A DNA stretch of 10,201 nt, taken from NCBI GenBank assembly GCA_946540365.1, contig CAMNIH010000060.1, positions 1 through 10,201 on the forward strand, written 5' to 3'. Positions 6,953-10,201 of this stretch are shown in pieces. The first letter of the stretch is position 1, and each line of letters starts with the position of its first letter. Origin of the DNA: an uncultured Bacteroidales bacterium. Lineage in GTDB: Bacteria; Bacteroidota; Bacteroidia; Bacteroidales; P3. Made by a program: the position numbers and the translations under genes. A model generated the notes under the pieces. The model ran no database searches. It was not told where the DNA came from and saw nothing but the letters and a program-made list of their open reading frames with translations.

Positions 6953-8076
6953 TTGCGTTTGCGGATTAAAATTCTTGGATACATAGGTTGTGGTTTGCCA
7001 TCCATTATGATGACAGAACGAGCGTTTAAATCATTAGCATTTGGGTAATCATCCTTGGTGTATTTCTTTGCCTTGTAAGGATCATCATTTCTCTGCGTTA
7101 TCCAAAGTATCTCGAACTGTTCTGGGCAATAAAAGCCCAGCCAAGAGATAGGTACACCCATTACGCCGTCGTAGTCGGAGGGTATGGCATCGGAGAAAGG
7201 CACCTCAATGGCATCGTAGTTGTCATAAGGCAGATAGGCGAAACGCCATTTGTCGTTGCCTCGGTGTTTGCTGTACTTGCGGTTGTCGGCCATCGTCATT
7301 AAATCCATAGGCTTGTGTCGGCGACCGTGTTCTAGGTTGGTGTACCAACGAACTCCCTTCACACGTATATACTTGCGTCCGTCCTCATCAACACGCCATC
7401 CACTGGCCTCGATGGGGTATTCGTCAGGGATGGCAAATTCGCGGTCGCCACTATGAATGCTTTCCCCATACCACACACGGTTTTCCTTGATGTGGGGAAA
7501 GATTTCTTTGTACGTTACGGCATTCATATTGCCGATAATGAGAAACTGTTTCTTTGCCTCCATTATCCATCCGAAGAAATCACGGAAAAGAGAGAAAGGT
7601 GGATTGGTAACTATGATGTCAGCCTCGTCACGCAAACGGCATACTTCGTTGCTGCGGAAGTCGCCGTCGCCATCCAAGTATTGCCAATTGAGGTCGTCGA
7701 GGTCTACGTGACCATCACCTGTTTTATCGCTGTCGAGGATAAATATCTTGCCGTGTGTCTTGCTTTTGTCGGCATCATATAGAGGGGACTGTTCCTCGAA
7801 AAGCGATGTCTGCAGGCTTACCTTGAACTGCTTGCTCTCGATGGCATAGCTGGTTGATACGAGTCGGCGCAACCCAAGTCGTTCAAAGTTCTGTGCAAAG
7901 TAGCGCGTGAAGTTGCTCCACTCTGGGTCGTCACAAGGCAGCAGTACCGACTTGCCACGGAACACATCGGGGTTGTAGTCGAGGTAACACTCTATTTCGC
8001 GCTCTATATCGTAGAATTGGGTATAAAATTCGTCTTTCTTGGCATTTTTTGCGTTTGCCAGGTCTTTGTTTTGCAT
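6949..8076 (-). CDS. M.EcoRI-family adenine-specific DNA methyltransferase
   Basis: The 375-residue protein matches the EcoRI methylase family. It begins AKNAKKDEFYTQFYDIE (9-25), then LLPCDDPEWSNFTRYFA (45-61), GDGDFRS (136-142), the N6-adenine catalytic motif NPPF within IVTNPPFSLFRDFF (155-168), and DYDGVMGVPISWLGF (301-315), the last two close to my memory of M.EcoRI itself. It would transfer methyl from S-adenosylmethionine to adenine N6 in a short DNA site. Specificity could be GAATTC-like but is not assured. It is about 50 residues longer than M.EcoRI, partly through an insertion with a dockerin/EF-hand-like loop (117-128). The ATG at 8076 is chosen over an in-frame TTG at 8109 because MQNKDLANAKNAKKDEF is the family-like start. 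The DUF262-HNH gene overlaps its stop by 4 bp. Confidence 0.9.
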   Translation of the reverse strand: MQNKDLANAKNAKKDEFYTQFYDIEREIECYLDYNPDVFRGKSVLLPCDDPEWSNFTRYFAQNFERLGLRRLVSTSYAIESKQFKVSLQTSLFEEQSPLYDADKSKTHGKIFILDSDKTGDGHVDLDDLNWQYLDGDGDFRSNEVCRLRDEADIIVTNPPFSLFRDFFGWIMEAKKQFLIIGNMNAVTYKEIFPHIKENRVWYGESIHSGDREFAIPDEYPIEASGWRVDEDGRKYIRVKGVRWYTNLEHGRRHKPMDLMTMADNRKYSKHRGNDKWRFAYLPYDNYDAIEVPFSDAIPSDYDGVMGVPISWLGFYCPEQFEILWITQRNDDPYKAKKYTKDDYPNANDLNARSVIIMDGKPQPMYPRILIRKRK

Positions 8077-8097
8077 CGGTGGTGACTGATTGTTGTG

Positions 8098-8129
8098 CAC
8101 TGCTATCAATCACTTCAACCGATTGCAAA
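8098..8129 (-). promoter_or_regulatory. Weak candidate promoter of the methyltransferase operon
   Basis: On the minus strand TTTG (plus 8126-8129) lies 20 bp from TAGCAGTG (plus 8098-8105), which matches four of the six fixed bases of TAnnTTTG. A start near 8091 would leave a leader of about 15 nt before the ATG at 8076. Spacing and place are right, but the -7 box is poor. The -33 box is the end of the T-tract of the upstream terminator. A weak promoter would suit a methyltransferase-nuclease pair, but this is inference. Confidence 0.3.
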
Positions 8130-8149
8130 AAGAAAAAGGCGCGAGCCTT
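8127..8149 (-). terminator. Intrinsic terminator upstream of the methyltransferase gene
   Basis: On the minus strand AAGGC-TCGC-GCCTT (plus 8149-8136) is a perfect 5-bp stem with a 4-nt loop, followed at once by TTTCTTTTT. It could end the structured RNA candidate and any read-through from the MNT-HEPN operon, separating both from the methyltransferase transcript. Confidence 0.75.
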
Positions 8150-8320
8150 CTATGTGCGTTCAAGGGAAGCCTCGGATGGAAACCCTGCAATGTCGCGACT
8201 CACGCCAATGGCGGAGACTACTTGCGACATTGCATCGGCGCCCCGAATTACCGGCTTGCCTTGAACTATCTTTTCCCGATTGTCAAAATCAGTTTCCGAG
8301 GCTTATTTTGAACGCGAAAT
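8127..8320 (-). ncRNA. Structured RNA candidate, possibly a Bacteroidales 6S-like RNA
   Basis: The gene-free stretch 8077-8408 contains nested inverted repeats. Outer arms 8295-8315 and 8156-8176 match at 18 of 21 positions (8 bp, a 3x3 internal loop, 10 bp). Inside them TGCAATGTCGC and GCGACATTGCA (8186-8196 / 8224-8234) pair perfectly over 11 bp, with CGCC-AAT-GGCG in their loop. The minus-strand copy ends in an intrinsic terminator (8149-8127), so transcription on the minus strand is favoured. A long rod with internal bubbles, about 190 nt and a 3' terminator, resembles 6S RNA, of which 'Bacteroidales-1 RNA' is the form I recall in this order; that identity is from shape only. The 5' end is approximate: a half promoter TAGCATTG (8327-8334) lacks a -33 box. 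Small plus-strand reading frames here look like antisense artefacts. The remainder, 8321-8408, is very AT-rich with nothing else recognisable. Confidence 0.55.
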
Positions 8321-8408
8321 GGTAGTCAATGCTATGTTAATATTCTATCTTTATTTTCTTTATCGTTGTTTTATATCATATTTCTGTTTTAGTTTCAACC
8401 AATTGATA

Positions 8409-8807
8409 TCACTTTTTCACCATCGCAGTGATGGTGTCTATCATTTCTTTGGCGGGGACAATCTTTTGCTGCAATTCCTCTTGCGTGACTTTATAGGTGC
8501 AATTGTACTCGCCTTCTTCGCGTATTGCTTCCATCTGGCTGTAGAGCGCTCCATATTCTTTAGGCAAACTTCCCGTTCTTATGTAGTAATTGCCGAATAA
8601 AATGTGCGATCCCTTATGGCTGTTGACCATATGGCGATCGTGAATCAGCAATGCACTCACAATATGAAACAAAGCATAGTACAGCCGTCCCGCAGCGCCA
8701 CTCCAAGACTCCTTCTCCATCAGCCAAATAGTTTCATTATAGGCAACTTGTGCTTTTTCCACTTCAAGGCCGACCACTATATCGCGTTCTTCATCTGTGA
8801 GACTCAT
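8409..8807 (-). CDS. HEPN domain protein, probable toxin of a MNT/HEPN pair
   Basis: The 132-residue, mostly helical protein fits the compact HEPN domain family common in Bacteroidales: MSLTDEERDIVVGLEVEKA at the start, then AAGRLYYALFHIVSALL (38-54) containing the R-x6-H arrangement Arg41/His48, then SHKGSHILFGNYYIRTG (63-79) and REEGEYN (96-102). HEPN proteins of this kind are often ribonucleases, the R...H pair being catalytic. Its ATG overlaps the stop of the nucleotidyltransferase gene (ATGA, 8804-8807), so the two are translationally coupled. The usual reading is toxin-antitoxin, with the MNT partner silencing HEPN by AMPylation as shown for other HEPN/MNT pairs. That activity is inferred here, and this HEPN branch differs from the RX4HXY HepT type. 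No terminator directly follows. Confidence 0.82.
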   Translation of the reverse strand: MSLTDEERDIVVGLEVEKAQVAYNETIWLMEKESWSGAAGRLYYALFHIVSALLIHDRHMVNSHKGSHILFGNYYIRTGSLPKEYGALYSQMEAIREEGEYNCTYKVTQEELQQKIVPAKEMIDTITAMVKK

Positions 8808-9121
8808 TTTATAATGATTTTATCATGTTCAACATTCTTATAAAAAGGTGAATATGACCAGGATTGCCAGTCTTTCTTTGTGTAGATATGCGGGTTTATT
8901 TCCGTCCATATTTCCCAGCCTGCCTCACGCAATGGAAATCCATATCGGTCATGGTCCTCTCCTGTAATGCGCTCTTTCTCAAGCAATATCAGCAGGTCGT
9001 AGTCGCTATCGGGACGAGCATCGCCACGCGCACGCGAACCGTAGAGCCACAGCGAAGCCCCCTCGGGGAGTATCTTCTCACCGAGCTGCCTGATTTGTTC
9101 TATGACCTGTTCCTGTTCCAT
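8804..9121 (-). CDS. MNT-type nucleotidyltransferase, probable antitoxin
   Basis: The 105-residue protein is a minimal nucleotidyltransferase: LWLYGSRARGDARPDSDYDLL (24-44) contains the fold's GS-x10-DxD signature (Gly28-Ser29, Asp40, Asp42), the aspartates binding the metal. The C-terminal part, with WTEINPHIYTKKDW (72-85) and SPFYKNVEHDKI, is typical of Bacteroidales MntA-like proteins. It is predicted to add AMP to its HEPN partner and block it. The frame is open to an ATG at 9154, but that Met lies upstream of the predicted transcription start (about 9125), so the ATG at 9121 (MEQEQVIEQI) is chosen. It is the first gene of a two-gene operon with the HEPN gene. Confidence 0.83.
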   Translation of the reverse strand: MEQEQVIEQIRQLGEKILPEGASLWLYGSRARGDARPDSDYDLLILLEKERITGEDHDRYGFPLREAGWEIWTEINPHIYTKKDWQSWSYSPFYKNVEHDKIIIK

Positions 9122-9131
9122 TTTCAAACTG

Positions 9132-9163
9132 CAAAAGTACGAAAAAATATTCATACCGGCAAA
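9132..9163 (-). promoter_or_regulatory. Bacteroidota-type promoter of the MNT-HEPN operon
   Basis: On the minus strand TTTG (plus 9160-9163), a 20-bp spacer and TACTTTTG (plus 9132-9139) match the TTTG / TAnnTTTG consensus exactly. Transcription should begin near 9125, only about 4 nt before the ATG at 9121, so the messenger would be almost leaderless. The -33 box lies 1 bp past the stop codon of the upstream hydrogenase-like gene, and no terminator hairpin separates the two. Confidence 0.75.
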
Positions 9164-9164
9164 A

Positions 9165-10201
9165 TCAAACCTCTATCTCACCGCTGATGCGGTCGTCGCC
9201 CCAGACGGCGTACATGTTGGAGCGGCCTTCGTGGAGGGTCATCTTGCCGGCCTGCTCGAGATGGAGGCGGTAGAAGACGCACTGGTGGAGGCTGGCCTGC
9301 TGGCAGACCACGTCGGTGGCGAAGGCCTCGCAGGTGGGGGCGCCGCAGACGCCGCAGTCGATCTGCGGCAGGTGTACCTTCATGCGCTCGATTTTTTCCA
9401 TCTTCTCCAGCGCCTTGCTGATGTCGGGGTCGAGCACGAGCATCGAGCGGGGCTGCACCTCGTCGACGGTGGAGTTCTCGATGAGGTACTCCTGGTACTT
9501 CTCCATCTCGCGGTCGCGCGGCATCTCGCCGTTGCGCTCGCGCTCGGCGGCCTTGCGGGCACGGGCGTACATGCGCTCGCCGCAGAGGAAGCGGTTGTCG
9601 ACACTCAGCAGGGCGCCAGCGCAGGACTGGTCGCAGGCGCGGAGCTCGAGGAACTCGACGCCCTCCACCTCGTCGTTCTCCAACCGGTCGAGGAAGTCCA
9701 TGACGTTCTCGATGCCGTCGATGGCGTAGGAGCGCTTGGCGGTGCAGATGCGGCGCTCGCCGTTGGTGAGGGTGCTGAGGATGGCGTCGGCGCTGAGGCG
9801 CTGGCGCGACAGAGGCGGGTACTGGTGGTTCTTGCCCATGTCCTTGATATGCTTGTAGACGCGGTTGTAGAGCAGGTTCATGTTGATCACGCCGTCGATG
9901 AGGCTCTTCTCCTCGCCCACGGGGGCCTTGACGGCCGACACCTTGGCGGCGCAGGGGGTGATGTAGAAGAGGCCGATCTCCTCGCGCGGGATGCCGCGGC
10001 TGACGAGCTCCTGGACGGCATACATGGCGCTGAGGTCGAGCGGCACCTTGATGGGCATCACGTTCTCAGCCAGCGAAGGGTACTTGATCTGTATGAGGCG
10101 CACGATGGCGGGGCAGAACGACGAGATGAGGGGCCGCACGTCGGGATGCTCGCGGGCGTAGCGCTCCTTGGCCTCCTTGTAGATCATGGCGGCGCTCTCC
10201 A
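9165..10201 (-). CDS. [FeFe]-hydrogenase-like iron-sulfur protein, C-terminal part (5' end outside window)
   Basis: The frame is open through the right edge (residues ESAA precede the first visible Met at 10187), so this is the last 345 or so residues of a longer protein. Counting from that Met, the H-cluster loops are visible: SSFCPAIV (22-29; L1), ITPCAAK (76-82; L2) and LRACDQSCAGA (182-192; L3). Cys25, Cys79, Cys185 and Cys189 correspond to the four H-cluster ligands. The residue before Cys25 is Phe24, where catalytic hydrogenases have the proton-relay cysteine. A C-terminal 4Fe-4S domain follows: CGVCGAPTC (278-286), with Cys295 and Cys303. This architecture fits the putative sensory or group C/D-like [FeFe] hydrogenases of Bacteroidales and Clostridia. 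Ferredoxin-like clusters probably lie in the missing N-terminus. Hydrogen sensing or electron transfer is more likely than fast catalysis. Confidence 0.8.
   Translation of the reverse strand, partial: ESAAMIYKEAKERYAREHPDVRPLISSFCPAIVRLIQIKYPSLAENVMPIKVPLDLSAMYAVQELVSRGIPREEIGLFYITPCAAKVSAVKAPVGEEKSLIDGVINMNLLYNRVYKHIKDMGKNHQYPPLSRQRLSADAILSTLTNGERRICTAKRSYAIDGIENVMDFLDRLENDEVEGVEFLELRACDQSCAGALLSVDNRFLCGERMYARARKAAERERNGEMPRDREMEKYQEYLIENSTVDEVQPRSMLVLDPDISKALEKMEKIERMKVHLPQIDCGVCGAPTCEAFATDVVCQQASLHQCVFYRLHLEQAGKMTLHEGRSNMYAVWGDDRISGEIEV

Noticed and set aside
8049..8325. Three small plus-strand frames (71-76 codons) between methyltransferase and HEPN genes
   Set aside because: They overlap each other in different frames and lie antisense to the structured RNA candidate. 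Their apparent conservation in memory is better explained by the RNA.
8280..9187. Plus-strand frames antisense to the MNT and HEPN genes
   Set aside because: The minus-strand frames have clear family motifs, an ATGA overlap and a consensus promoter.

Overview
The window reads as a chromosome segment from a Bacteroidales-type member of the Bacteroidota. The evidence is: promoters of the phylum's own form (TTTG, 19-20 bp, TAnnTTTG) in front of a tRNA gene and a small operon; start codons without Shine-Dalgarno sequences and with A-rich leaders; and gene families typical of gut or oral Bacteroidales. I cannot name a genus. Most genes are visibly GC-rich, but roughly 5,670-9,160 is clearly more AT-rich and carries accessory genes.

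Left part (1-5,665), housekeeping-like: the 5' portion of a tRNA-Val(GAC) gene leaves the left edge on the minus strand with a clear promoter. On the plus strand follow an FMN nitroreductase-family protein and, 9 bp later, a short ComEC/Rec2-type membrane protein. The latter runs 4 bp into a convergent pyridoxal/pyridoxamine kinase gene. Next come, on the plus strand, an SF1 UPF1/IGHMBP2-like helicase with a GTG start and a gamma-class carbonic-anhydrase-family hexapeptide protein. The latter ends in an A/T-rich hairpin embedded in four 22-bp repeat units.

Middle (5,786-9,121, all minus strand), accessory or defence-like: a MNT nucleotidyltransferase / HEPN pair (ATGA overlap), then a noncoding stretch holding a strongly structured RNA candidate that ends in an intrinsic terminator, then an M.EcoRI-family adenine methyltransferase joined by another ATGA overlap to a DUF262-HNH protein. 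The last pair has the layout of a compact restriction-modification system, but its presumed nuclease carries a domain better known from modification-dependent (GmrSD-like) or phosphorothioate-sensing (SspE) effectors. The methyltransferase also carries a dockerin/EF-hand-like loop just before a family motif. This pair is the best candidate for something little described.

Right edge (9,165-10,201, minus strand): the C-terminal part of an [FeFe]-hydrogenase-like iron-sulfur protein. It keeps the four H-cluster cysteines but has Phe where the usual proton-relay cysteine sits, and it ends in an extra 4Fe-4S domain. It suggests an anaerobic host. The AT-rich block therefore sits between two core-like genes, as expected for a small defence island.
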